Below, piece after piece: positions 43,805-50,744 of a stretch of DNA of 50,744 nucleotides (position 1 is its first letter; each line of letters starts with the position of its first letter). This DNA is from Streptomyces sp. NRRL F-6676 (lineage in GTDB: Bacteria > Actinomycetota > Actinomycetes > Streptomycetales > Streptomycetaceae). A program made the position numbers and the translations under genes. The stretch is taken from positions 1 through 50,744 of the forward strand of contig NZ_JOHS01000044.1 of the NCBI RefSeq assembly GCF_000725625.1. Direction: 5' to 3'. A model generated the notes under the pieces. It was not told the DNA's origin. It worked only from the letters and a program-made list of their open reading frames with translations, and searched no databases.

Positions 43805-44431
43805 TCAGGCTGCGACGCCCAGGACCGCGTTGATCTGTTGCGGGTCGCCGCAGACGATCAGCAGGGCGGCGGCCCTGGTCAGGGCGAGCGGCAGCGCCGT
43901 GGCGACCGTCGTGTCGGTGCCGCCGTTGACGGCGACGACGACCACGGGCCGGGGTGCGGCGCGGTCGGCCGCGGAGGCGTCGGCGTAGAAGACGTCGTCA
44001 CGGGCGTCGTGCTGCGCCCAGTACGACGTCTCACCGAAGGAGAGTTCGTGCGCGGCCCACGGGTGGAGGTCGCCGGTGGTGATCACCAGCACCTCGTTCG
44101 GGGCGCGACCGCTCTCCAGCAGCAGGTCGACGGCTTCCTCGGCGGCGTCCAGCGCGCCCGCGGCGGAGGCCGGGATCAGCTGGATCTGCGGAGTGGCCGC
44201 GGCATTGGTGGAGTTGGCGGGGTCGGCGGACGTGGCGGGAGCCGGTTCGCGCGGGGTGCTGCGCTGCGCCGGCACGGGCCGGTTCGGCCCCGGACGGCCG
44301 GGACGCGCCGGGGCCGCGGGACGGGGGCCGGGTACGGGGCGAGGGGTCGGCGCGGTACGGCCGCTGGCCGGGGTGGCGCGGGGACCCTGGGCACTCTCGT
44401 GAATCTGAGGCTCCTCGGGAATGAGAGGCAT
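43805..44431 (-). CDS. Uncharacterised Pro/Ala-rich protein
   Basis: 208 residues from the ATG at 44431 (MPLIPEEPQIHES). The first ~95 residues are Pro/Arg/Thr-rich and disordered. The C-terminal ~110 residues form a folded domain: AAEEAVDLLLESGRAPNEVLVITTGDLHPWAAHELSFGETSYWAQHDARDDVFY, PRPVVVVAVNGGTDTTVATALPLALTRAAALLIVCGDPQQIN. The alternation VVVVAVNGG ... LLIVCGDP resembles the 2A-like end of a superfamily 1 helicase without its motor domains, but that is only a resemblance. It lies 68 bases downstream of rnhB on the same strand, so it may be co-transcribed. Confidence 0.75.
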   Translation of the reverse strand: MPLIPEEPQIHESAQGPRATPASGRTAPTPRPVPGPRPAAPARPGRPGPNRPVPAQRSTPREPAPATSADPANSTNAAATPQIQLIPASAAGALDAAEEAVDLLLESGRAPNEVLVITTGDLHPWAAHELSFGETSYWAQHDARDDVFYADASAADRAAPRPVVVVAVNGGTDTTVATALPLALTRAAALLIVCGDPQQINAVLGVAA

Positions 44432-44499
44432 GGGTTGATGTCTATCAAACGCCGGTGCGAGTCGCCCCGGCGGGTGGCACATGAGTGCGACCGGAATCG

Positions 44500-45201
44500 T
44501 CAGAAATCGAAGCCGAGCTGACCCTCGATCTCCGGACCGCTTCCGTCCGCCCAGCTGCGGGCCTTCTTGAGGTGCCGCCACTGGGGCAGCGCATCAAGAT
44601 ACGCCCACGACAACCGGTGGTACGGGGTGGGGCCCCGGACCTCCAACGCGGCCCGGTGCACGGGGGACGGGTATCCCGCGTTGGCCGCGAAGGCGAAGTC
44701 TGCATGGTCGATGCCCAGTTCGGCCATCATTTTGTCGCGCTGCACCTTGGCGAGCACCGAGGCCGCCGCGACGGCGACGCAGGACTGGTCGCCCTTGATC
44801 ACCGTACGGACCTTCCAGGGCGAGCCGAGGTAGTCGTGCTTGCCGTCGAGGATCACCGCGTCGGGCCGGACGGGCAGCGCCTCAAGGGCACGTACCGCCG
44901 CCAGTCGCAGTGCGGCCGTCATGCCGCGCTCGTCGATCTCCTCCGGAGAGGCGTGGCCGAGCGCGTACGAGGTCACCCACGTCCGCAGTGTTTCGGCGAG
45001 CTCTGTGCGCCGCTTGACGGTCAGCAGTTTGGAGTCGGTGAGGCCCTGGGGCGGTCGGCGCAGTCCGGTGACGGCCGCGCAGACGGTGACGGGGCCGGCC
45101 CACGCGCCGCGCCCCACCTCGTCGACACCGGCAATGACCTTCGCTCCGGTCGTGGCGCGCAGGGAGCGCTCGACGGTGTGAGTGGGTGGTTCGTACGGCA
45201 T
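44500..45201 (-). CDS. rnhB: Ribonuclease HII
   Basis: 233 residues from the ATG at 45201 ([14 protein letters not shown]), usual length. Catalytic acidic residues are visible: Asp27-Glu28 in [15 protein letters not shown], Asp119 in [11 protein letters not shown] and Asp138 in IKGDQSC. The DSKLL substrate-recognition segment and [13 protein letters not shown] are present. It removes ribonucleotides from DNA and RNA primers from hybrids. A Pro-rich hypothetical gene follows on the same strand. Confidence 0.96.
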   Translation of the reverse strand: MPYEPPTHTVERSLRATTGAKVIAGVDEVGRGAWAGPVTVCAAVTGLRRPPQGLTDSKLLTVKRRTELAETLRTWVTSYALGHASPEEIDERGMTAALRLAAVRALEALPVRPDAVILDGKHDYLGSPWKVRTVIKGDQSCVAVAAASVLAKVQRDKMMAELGIDHADFAFAANAGYPSPVHRAALEVRGPTPYHRLSWAYLDALPQWRHLKKARSWADGSGPEIEGQLGFDF

Positions 45202-45306
45202 GGCGATCTCAGCGTACGACGCCCCCGACCCCGCGCGACACCCCGCCCCGCCCCCACGCCCGCAAGCGTGGCCAAGCCGCAATCCGCAGGTCGGGGGCGG
45301 CGCGGC

Positions 45307-45930
45307 TCAGGTGCCGTCGGGACGGAGCAGCGGGAGCATCAGCCGGTCGATCATTTCCTCGATGTCCCGTTCGCTCCATTCGCTGTCGCACATCTTGGAG
45401 CGGTACATCATCATGGCCGGGATCGCGTCGTACACATAGTCGTCGGCCGCGCTCGCCCGCACCTCGCCCCGCTCGATTCCGCGGTTCACGATCTCGCGGA
45501 GCAGCCCGCTGGTGGGGTCGAGGACCTTCTCGCAGATCAGCACATGGAAGCGCTCGACCTGCACGGTGTCGCATTCGTGAATCACCGAGCGCAGGGCGTG
45601 ACCGGAGCGCGAGAACATCGCCTCGCGCGCCCGCAGACACAGGGCGATCAGATCCTCGCGCACGCTGCCCAGGTCGGGCGCCCGGTCGAAGCTGGGCAGC
45701 CCGGCCCGCAGCGCGTCGGCGACGAGTTCCTCCTTCGACGACCAGCGGCGGTACACCGCGGCCTTGCCGGTCTGGGCGCCGGCGGCCACGGCCTCCATCG
45801 TGAGATCCCTCCAGCCGACGGTGCTGAGCTGGTCCAGGGTCGCGTCGAGGATCGCGCGCTCCAGAACGACACCGCGCCGGCGCACGGGCGCCGGGCGGGC
45901 GGGGGCGTCGGGCCAGTGGGAAGTAGCCAT
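45307..45930 (-). CDS. TetR-family transcriptional repressor
   Basis: 207 residues from the ATG at 45930 (GGAGAA nine bases upstream); the upstream frame is noise. TetR helix-turn-helix at about 22-70: RAILDATLDQLSTVGWRDLTMEAVAAGAQTGKAAVYRRWSSKEELVADAL. The C-terminal ligand-binding domain has acidic and methionine-rich segments (YDAIPAMMMYRSKMCDSEWSERDIEEMIDRL). Divergent from the DHA2 transporter gene; two perfect palindromes in between are its likely operators. Probably senses a drug or metabolite exported by that pump. Confidence 0.93.
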   Translation of the reverse strand: MATSHWPDAPARPAPVRRRGVVLERAILDATLDQLSTVGWRDLTMEAVAAGAQTGKAAVYRRWSSKEELVADALRAGLPSFDRAPDLGSVREDLIALCLRAREAMFSRSGHALRSVIHECDTVQVERFHVLICEKVLDPTSGLLREIVNRGIERGEVRASAADDYVYDAIPAMMMYRSKMCDSEWSERDIEEMIDRLMLPLLRPDGT

Positions 45931-46205
45931 CTGAGGTTCTCCGTTGAGCGGGTGAGCGGGTGAGCGGTTCTCGGACAGCGGTGGGGCGGGGCGGAGCCGC
46001 GGCGGGCCCGGTCGGGGTGTCCGGGGGCCGGGGATCGACGGGGGGATACGGGTCCGCCGTATGAGCACTGTCAGGCAGGACGGCGGGAAGCGCGTCCCCC
46101 GCGGGGAGCCACGCGCCCCGGCGCCGCCGGGGCGCATGGGGGCGTACGGGCGCGGCGGGCGCGCGACGTGGGGCGCGAAGAACGGCATCGCGCGCCACGA
46201 ACTTA

Positions 46206-46225
46206 AGTGAACGCTTGCGTTCACT
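46206..46225. promoter_or_regulatory. TetR operator 1
   Basis: Perfect 20-bp palindrome AGTGAACGCTTGCGTTCACT. A TTGCGT ... TACCGT hexamer pair with 18-base spacing begins inside it (46215 on), so occupancy would also block that possible promoter. Confidence 0.85.
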
Positions 46226-46254
46226 GTGGCGGGATCACTACCGTAGCCCCCGAC

Positions 46255-46274
46255 AGTGAACGCGAGCGTTCACT
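46255..46274. promoter_or_regulatory. TetR operator 2 within the transporter promoter
   Basis: Perfect 20-bp palindrome AGTGAACGCGAGCGTTCACT, with the same half-sites as operator 1, 49 bases away. It fills the 18-base spacer between CCGACA (46250-46255) and TAATAC (46274-46279), a likely -35/-10 pair for the transporter. Confidence 0.88.
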
Positions 46275-46297
46275 AATACTTCTGTGGGGGATCCACC

Positions 46298-47863
46298 GTG
46301 ACAACCTCGCCAACCTCTTCAGCCTCTCCATCACTCCACCAACCCAAGCCGGGAGCCGCCCGCCGGCAGGGACACCCCGGCATCGCGCTCGCCGTCATCG
46401 CGGCCTGCCAACTCATGGTCGTACTCGATGCGACGATTGTGAACATCGCACTCCCGCACATTCAAGACGCGCTCGAATTCAGCACCACCGACCTGACATG
46501 GGTGGTCAGCGCGTACACCCTCACCTTCGGCGGCCTGCTGCTCCTCGGCGGCCGGGCCGGTGACATCCTCGGCCGGCGCCGGGTCTTCATGACCGGCATC
46601 CTGCTGTTCACCGCCGCCTCGCTGCTGGGCGGACTGGCCCAGGAGCCCTGGCAGCTGCTGGTCGCCCGGGCACTACAGGGTGTGGGAGGCGCGATAGCGT
46701 CGCCCACGTCGCTGGCGCTCATCACCACGACCTTCCCCGAAGGGCCCGAGCGGAACCGGGCGTTCGGCGTGTTCGCCGCGGTCTCGGCGGGCGGTGGCGC
46801 GATCGGGCTGCTGGCCGGCGGCATGCTCACCGAGTGGCTCGACTGGCGCTGGGTGCTCTTCGTCAACGTGCCCATCGGTGTGCTGATCGCCGTTCTGACC
46901 CCGATGTACATCAACGAGTCCGAACGCCACCCGGGCCGCTTCGACATAGCCGGGGCGCTCACCTCCACGCTCGGCATGGTGGCGCTCGTGTACGGCTTCA
47001 TCCGGGCGGCCGAGAAGGACTGGCACAACGGCCTCGCCATCGGGTCCTTCGTCGTGGCCGTGGTCCTGCTGCTGGCGTTCGCCTTCATCGAGACGCGGGC
47101 CAAGGAACCGATCACTCCCTTGCGGATGTTCGCCGACCGCAACCGCTCCGGCACGTACGTGATCATGCTGAGTCTCGCCGCGGCGATGTTCGGGATGTTC
47201 TTCTACATCGTGCTCTTCGTGCAGAACGTGCTCGGGTACAGCCCGATCAAGGCGGGTGTGGCCTTCCTCCCGGTCACGGTCGCGATCGTGATCGGCGCGG
47301 GACTGTCGCAGCGGTTCCTGCCGACGCTCGGCCCGAAGCCGTTCATGGTCGTCGGCTCGACGCTGGCGGTGATGGGCCTCGGCTGGCAGACGTTCATCAC
47401 CCCCGACAGCTCCTACACGGGCGGTGTGCTGGGGCCGATGCTGGTGTTCGGCTTCGGCATGGGGCTCAACTTCGTGACGCTGACGCTCACCGCGGTCTCC
47501 GGGGTCGCACAGCACGAGGCGGGCGCGGCCTCCGGGCTGCTCAACGCGATGCAGCAGGTGGGCGGTTCGCTGGGGCTCGCCATCCTGACCACGGTGTTCG
47601 GCACCGCCAGTACGAACGAGGCGGAGAAGCAGCTGCCGAAGTTCCTCGCCAATGGCACGGCGGAGCAGAAGGCGGAGTTCGCCAGGTCGCACCAGCTGCC
47701 GGCTCCGTGGGGCCACGAGGTGCTGGCGCACGGCATATCCTCGGCGTTCATCCCGGCCGCGGCGATGGCCGTGGTGGGGCTGGCGACCGCGGCGCTGGTG
47801 ATCCGGGTGCGCAAGAGCGACCTGGAGGCGCTGGCCGGTACGGCGGGGCCCGCGGCCGGCTGA
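46298..47863 (+). CDS. DHA2-family (14-helix) MFS drug transporter
   Basis: 521 residues from a GTG at 46298 with GGGGG upstream. Motif C-like and motif A segments are clear: LDATIVNIALPHIQDAL, GGRAGDILGRRRVFMTGILLF, LLVARALQGVGGAIASPTSLALI, GLLAGGMLTEWLDWRWVLFVNVPIG. The length and 14 predicted helices place it with proton-driven exporters such as EmrB/QacA-type pumps. It probably exports a toxic compound and is repressed by the divergent TetR protein through the twin operators just upstream. Terminated by a long hairpin. Confidence 0.94.
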   Translation: MTTSPTSSASPSLHQPKPGAARRQGHPGIALAVIAACQLMVVLDATIVNIALPHIQDALEFSTTDLTWVVSAYTLTFGGLLLLGGRAGDILGRRRVFMTGILLFTAASLLGGLAQEPWQLLVARALQGVGGAIASPTSLALITTTFPEGPERNRAFGVFAAVSAGGGAIGLLAGGMLTEWLDWRWVLFVNVPIGVLIAVLTPMYINESERHPGRFDIAGALTSTLGMVALVYGFIRAAEKDWHNGLAIGSFVVAVVLLLAFAFIETRAKEPITPLRMFADRNRSGTYVIMLSLAAAMFGMFFYIVLFVQNVLGYSPIKAGVAFLPVTVAIVIGAGLSQRFLPTLGPKPFMVVGSTLAVMGLGWQTFITPDSSYTGGVLGPMLVFGFGMGLNFVTLTLTAVSGVAQHEAGAASGLLNAMQQVGGSLGLAILTTVFGTASTNEAEKQLPKFLANGTAEQKAEFARSHQLPAPWGHEVLAHGISSAFIPAAAMAVVGLATAALVIRVRKSDLEALAGTAGPAAG

Positions 47864-47870
47864 CCGGGCG

Positions 47871-47924
47871 GGCGGCGGCGACGGGGGCGGGCGCCCTCGC
47901 GGCCCCGCCCCCGTCGCCGCCGCC
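47871..47924. terminator. Bidirectional terminator with 21-bp arms
   Basis: Perfect inverted repeat GGCGGCGGCGACGGGGGCGG+G and its complement, with a 12-base loop, between the convergent MFS and DUF4153/4173 genes. Confidence 0.9.
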
Positions 47925-47961
47925 CACCGTGTCCGTCATAGCGGCGCCGGACGCCCGGCGC

Positions 47962-49581
47962 TCAGCGGTACAGCGCTTCCGAGCCCAGCTGTCCGCAGGT
48001 GACCACGTCGGCGTCCGTCGACACCGGGCGGTCGGCGAGGATGTCACGGGCCCGGGCCTGGCCCCAGCTCGTGGCGTACCAGGGGTCGCCGGCCGTGTCC
48101 GCGAGGTCCCGCGCCAGCAGCCGCAACGCGCAGGAACGCATCGGCTCCTCGAGCCGGTCGAGCGCCGGTACGGCGTCGGCGGAGAGTCCGTCCGCGTAGT
48201 CGAGGTCGAACTTGCCCGTCTCCTCGTACCGTTGCACGTTCCGCTCGGCCACCAGGGCGTCCGGGGAGACGAGCCCGAACGCCAGTACACCGGCGACCGC
48301 GCTGGCCGCCACCGCGCGCGGCAGCCACCGGGCGCCCCACACCCCGGCCGCCATGATGAAGACGATCACCAGACCGAGCCACCACTCGACGGCGGTCACC
48401 GAGATCCGTAGCCGGGTCAGCCCGTACGCCTCCACGTACATGTCCATGCGCCGCACCGCGGACGCCACGACGACGAGCGCCAGCGCGCACAGGGTGCCCA
48501 GGACACCACGCACCAGCGTCCGGTCGCGCACGCCGCCGCGCGGTGCCCAGCGCAGGGCGAGGACGATGACGACCAGGGTCAGCAGGGTGGCGAGGAGCAG
48601 CTGCCAGAAACCCTGACGCGCGTACTCGGCGTACGACAGCCCCGTCTCGCGCAATACGGCGTCGTAGCCGCCGAACAGCACGGTGAGCTGCACGGCATTG
48701 AAGACCGCGAACAGCAGCACCAGCACGACCAGCGGCAGCGCCCACTCGACCCGGCCCCGCGCCCTGCCCTCGGGCACCCGGGCCCGGTCCCAGCGGATGG
48801 GCGCGGCGGCGGTGTGCGCGACGGCGAGCGCCCCGACGATGCCGAGAGCGAGCGTCAGTACGTGCCACGCGCCACCGGTGAACGAGGCCTCCGGCATCAG
48901 ATCGCCGAGCAGGCCGGCGAAGGCGGCGTCCGCGCCGGCGAAGAGCGCGCCGAAGACGAGCAGGAGGACGGCCGTCACGACGAGGGCGCGCAGGACGGGT
49001 ACGACCCGGCCCCGCGCGTCGTTCGACCGCGTGCGTACACCGTGCCAGCCCCAGAGGGGGCCGGTGACCAGGGAGTTGAACACGCCGATCGGGCCCAGCA
49101 GCACGGCGGGCCAGCTACGGCCGCCGTGCAGCGCGAGTGAGCCGGCGGCGAGCGCGGTGACGACGGCGAGGAAGGAGGGCCAGTCCGCGTCGCGCAGGAC
49201 GGGGATCGTCAGCAGGGCGAGTCCGCCGACGGCCCAGACGAGGCTCCACGCGCCTGTGCGACGGCCCGCGGAGCGGCCTGCCGCGTAGGCCGCACAGGCG
49301 GCGGGGAGCGCCACGAGGAGGAGGTTGACGGCGAGGCCGTCGGTGAGGAGGAAGGTGGCGAGGACGCCGGTGGCGAGGGTGGCCCAGAGGGCGGGGGCGG
49401 GTATCGGGGCGGGGGGTGCGGTGGCCTGGGCGGGGGTGAGCCAGTCCGGCGTGGGCGAGTGGTGGGGGGTGTCCGCCCTGACGTCGGTGTCCGAGGTCGC
49501 CTCCGGGCCTTGGGACGGACCCGGTTCCGTGTCCTTGGGCCGCTCGCCGGGATCGGGGATCGTCGTCGGTCTGTCGGTCAC
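47962..49581 (-). CDS. DUF4153/DUF4173 integral membrane protein
   Basis: 539 residues from a GTG at 49581 (GGAGG six bases upstream). A disordered Pro/Asp/Thr N-terminus of ~60 residues is followed by about 12 membrane helices. Landmarks of the family include GPIGVFNSLVTGPLWGWHGVRTR, LFGGYDAVLRETGLSYAEYARQGFWQLLLAT and RRMDMYVEAYGLTRLRISVTAVEWWLGLV, then an extracytoplasmic C-terminal domain (GLSADAVPALDRL...). Function unknown; some relatives are encoded next to two-component systems, but none is adjacent here. Confidence 0.88.
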   Translation of the reverse strand: MTDRPTTIPDPGERPKDTEPGPSQGPEATSDTDVRADTPHHSPTPDWLTPAQATAPPAPIPAPALWATLATGVLATFLLTDGLAVNLLLVALPAACAAYAAGRSAGRRTGAWSLVWAVGGLALLTIPVLRDADWPSFLAVVTALAAGSLALHGGRSWPAVLLGPIGVFNSLVTGPLWGWHGVRTRSNDARGRVVPVLRALVVTAVLLLVFGALFAGADAAFAGLLGDLMPEASFTGGAWHVLTLALGIVGALAVAHTAAAPIRWDRARVPEGRARGRVEWALPLVVLVLLFAVFNAVQLTVLFGGYDAVLRETGLSYAEYARQGFWQLLLATLLTLVVIVLALRWAPRGGVRDRTLVRGVLGTLCALALVVVASAVRRMDMYVEAYGLTRLRISVTAVEWWLGLVIVFIMAAGVWGARWLPRAVAASAVAGVLAFGLVSPDALVAERNVQRYEETGKFDLDYADGLSADAVPALDRLEEPMRSCALRLLARDLADTAGDPWYATSWGQARARDILADRPVSTDADVVTCGQLGSEALYR

Positions 49582-49760
49582 GGAGGTCCTCCCTGCCGGG
49601 GCGCCGGGGACGCCGGGGCGCCGGGGACGACCGGCATGATCATCTGATGGGTGCCGGTCAGGGTAGGCAGGTGGGGGGCGGTTCGAGGTGGGGGGTGGAG
49701 GTGTCTGTGGCAAGCCTGTGACAAACGTGAAGGCGAGTTTCTCGCCCCCACCGCCCCCCC

Positions 49761-49792
49761 CCTTCCCGTCCCCGGAGGCTCCGCCCCCGGCC
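49761..49792 (-). repeat. GGGGGCGGAGCCTCC-GGGGACGGGAAGGG intergenic element
   Basis: Third copy of the dispersed element (compare 7865-7900 and 43709-43742), in the 291-base gap between the DUF4153/4173 gene and the insertion sequence. Confidence 0.65.
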
Positions 49793-49872
49793 TCCCCCTT
49801 GGGTGCGCTGTCGGCTGCCGGCCGACGGGGACTTCTCGCGCAGTGGGACGCGGCCGTGAGGTTCCGGAGGCC

Positions 49873-50744
49873 CTAGGGGGTGTCTTTCCGATCATCGGAT
49901 CGTTGGTCCGGTGGTGAGGGATGGGGAGATTTCTGACGCGGCCTGGGCGGTGATCGAGCCGTTGCTGCCGCCCGTGGGCAAGGCCCGGGGGCGGTGGCGG
50001 GATCACCGCCAGGTCCTTGAGGGCATCGTGTTCAAGTTCCGCACCGGGCTGCCCTGGAGGGACCTGCCCGAACGGTTCGGTCCCTGGCAGACCGTCCACG
50101 GACGCTTCGCCCGATGGGCCGCCGACGGCACCTTCGACCGGCTTCTGACCGCCGCGCAGACACGGGTGGAGGTGGACTGGCTGGTCGCGATCGACTCCAC
50201 GATCGTGCGAGCCCACCAGCACGCGGCCGCCAAAGGGGGCTCGAAGAACGAGGCCTCGGACACTCCCGCGGCGGGCTGACCAGCAAAATCCACCTCGCCT
50301 GCGACGGACAGGGCCGGCCTCTGGCGTTCCTGGTCACCGCGGGCAACCGCAACGACTGCACCCAGGCCGAGACCGTCATCAGCCTGATCCGCGTCCCCGG
50401 GCCGGGTCCGGGAAGACCCCGGACCCGGCCCGACCACGTCGTCGCGGACAAGGGCTACTCAGCCCGCACCTTCCGGGCCTACCTCCGCCGACGCGGGATC
50501 AAGACCACCATCCCCGAACGCGTCGACCAACTCGCCGGCCGCAGACGCCGCCGCGAACGGCCCTGCGGGTTCGACAAGACTGTCTACCGGCGCCGCAACG
50601 TCGTCGAACGCTGCTTCCACCGCCTCAAACAATGGCGCGGCATCGCCACCCGCTACGACAAACGCTCCGACCGCTACCTCGCCGCCATCACCCTCGCCAG
50701 CACCCTCATCTGGCTCGACCAATGATCGACAAGACACCCCCTAG
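49873..50744 (+). mobile_element. IS5-family insertion sequence, apparently complete
   Basis: 872 bases with terminal inverted repeats: left CTAGGGGGTGTCTTTCCGATCAT (49873-49895), right end the complement of CTAGGGGGTGTCTTGTCGATCAT (50722-50744), 21 of 23 identical. The outermost CTAG on both sides fits a YTAR-type target duplication of IS5-family elements, or a palindromic end of the repeats. One transposase gene, split by a frameshift, fills the element. The last base of the window is the last base of the right end. Confidence 0.92.
49911..50725 (+). CDS. IS5-family transposase, two overlapping frames (orfA/orfB)
   Basis: orfA (GTG at 49911, stop at 50279, 122 residues) has ISDAAWAVIEPLLPP, the DUF4096-like N-terminal domain, and the first catalytic Asp in VAIDSTIVRAHQH. 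orfB, in the -1 frame, is open from before 50114 to 50725 and continues GHSRGGLTSKIHLACDG, the second Asp (VVADKGYSARTF) and the catalytic Glu (RRNVVERCFHRLKQWRGIATRYDK). The natural junction is in 50230-50262, close to AAAGGGGGC (about 50231), so a programmed -1 frameshift, as known in several IS5 subgroups, would give the full DDE transposase. All catalytic residues are present, so the element may be active. Confidence 0.9.

Overview
The window is high-GC actinobacterial chromosome and almost certainly Streptomyces. Third-position GC is extreme, GTG/TTG starts are common, and the gene set includes the principal sigma factor HrdB next to a WhiH-type sporulation regulator, both topoisomerase IV subunits, the global PTS carrier HPr with a DasR-type operator, a c-di-AMP (ydaO) leader before a LytM-type hydrolase, and an iron box before a sucrase/ferredoxin-like gene. 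The order (pat-like, ptsH, gntR, M23, two M16, parC ... parE, serine protease, hrdB, whiH ... recQ ... rnhB) looks like conserved core chromosome. No rRNA, tRNA or CRISPR was found, and no island apart from one insertion sequence at the right edge.

Left part (1-13.1 kb): a GNAT/acyl-CoA-synthetase protein acetyltransferase (3' end outside the window) is divergent from ptsH. Then come a GntR regulator, a riboswitch-controlled M23 peptidase, and a coupled pair of M16 proteins in which only one carries the zinc motif. parC, a CobW-type GTPase with a repeat-encoded acidic tail, and two small uncharacterised proteins follow.

Middle (13.3-31.7 kb): an iron-regulated sucrase/ferredoxin-like gene; a CitA/CitB-type two-component pair that brackets an oppositely oriented NMT1/SsuABC-like transporter; an acetate-type Na+/solute symporter with its DUF485 partner; a NarL-type two-component operon; parE; a DUF7455 zinc-ribbon protein; a secreted trypsin-like protease; hrdB; a 0.78 kb repeat-rich spacer; and whiH.

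Right part (31.9-50.7 kb): a one-polypeptide ABC transporter whose Walker A lysine and switch histidine are replaced, an NrtR-like Nudix protein, a glucosidase/debranching-like protein, DUF4192, an orphan protein, a RecQ helicase fused to a phosphoribosyltransferase domain, two uncharacterised proteins, RNase HII, a TetR/DHA2-MFS efflux pair with twin perfect 20-bp operators, a DUF4153/4173 membrane protein, and a complete IS5-family element whose right end coincides with the end of the window.

Most convergent gene pairs are separated by strong GC-rich hairpins (bidirectional terminators). Start sites were chosen from ribosome-binding sites, overlaps and family length and are uncertain by a few codons where stated. 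Family names rest on reading motifs by eye; no database search was possible.
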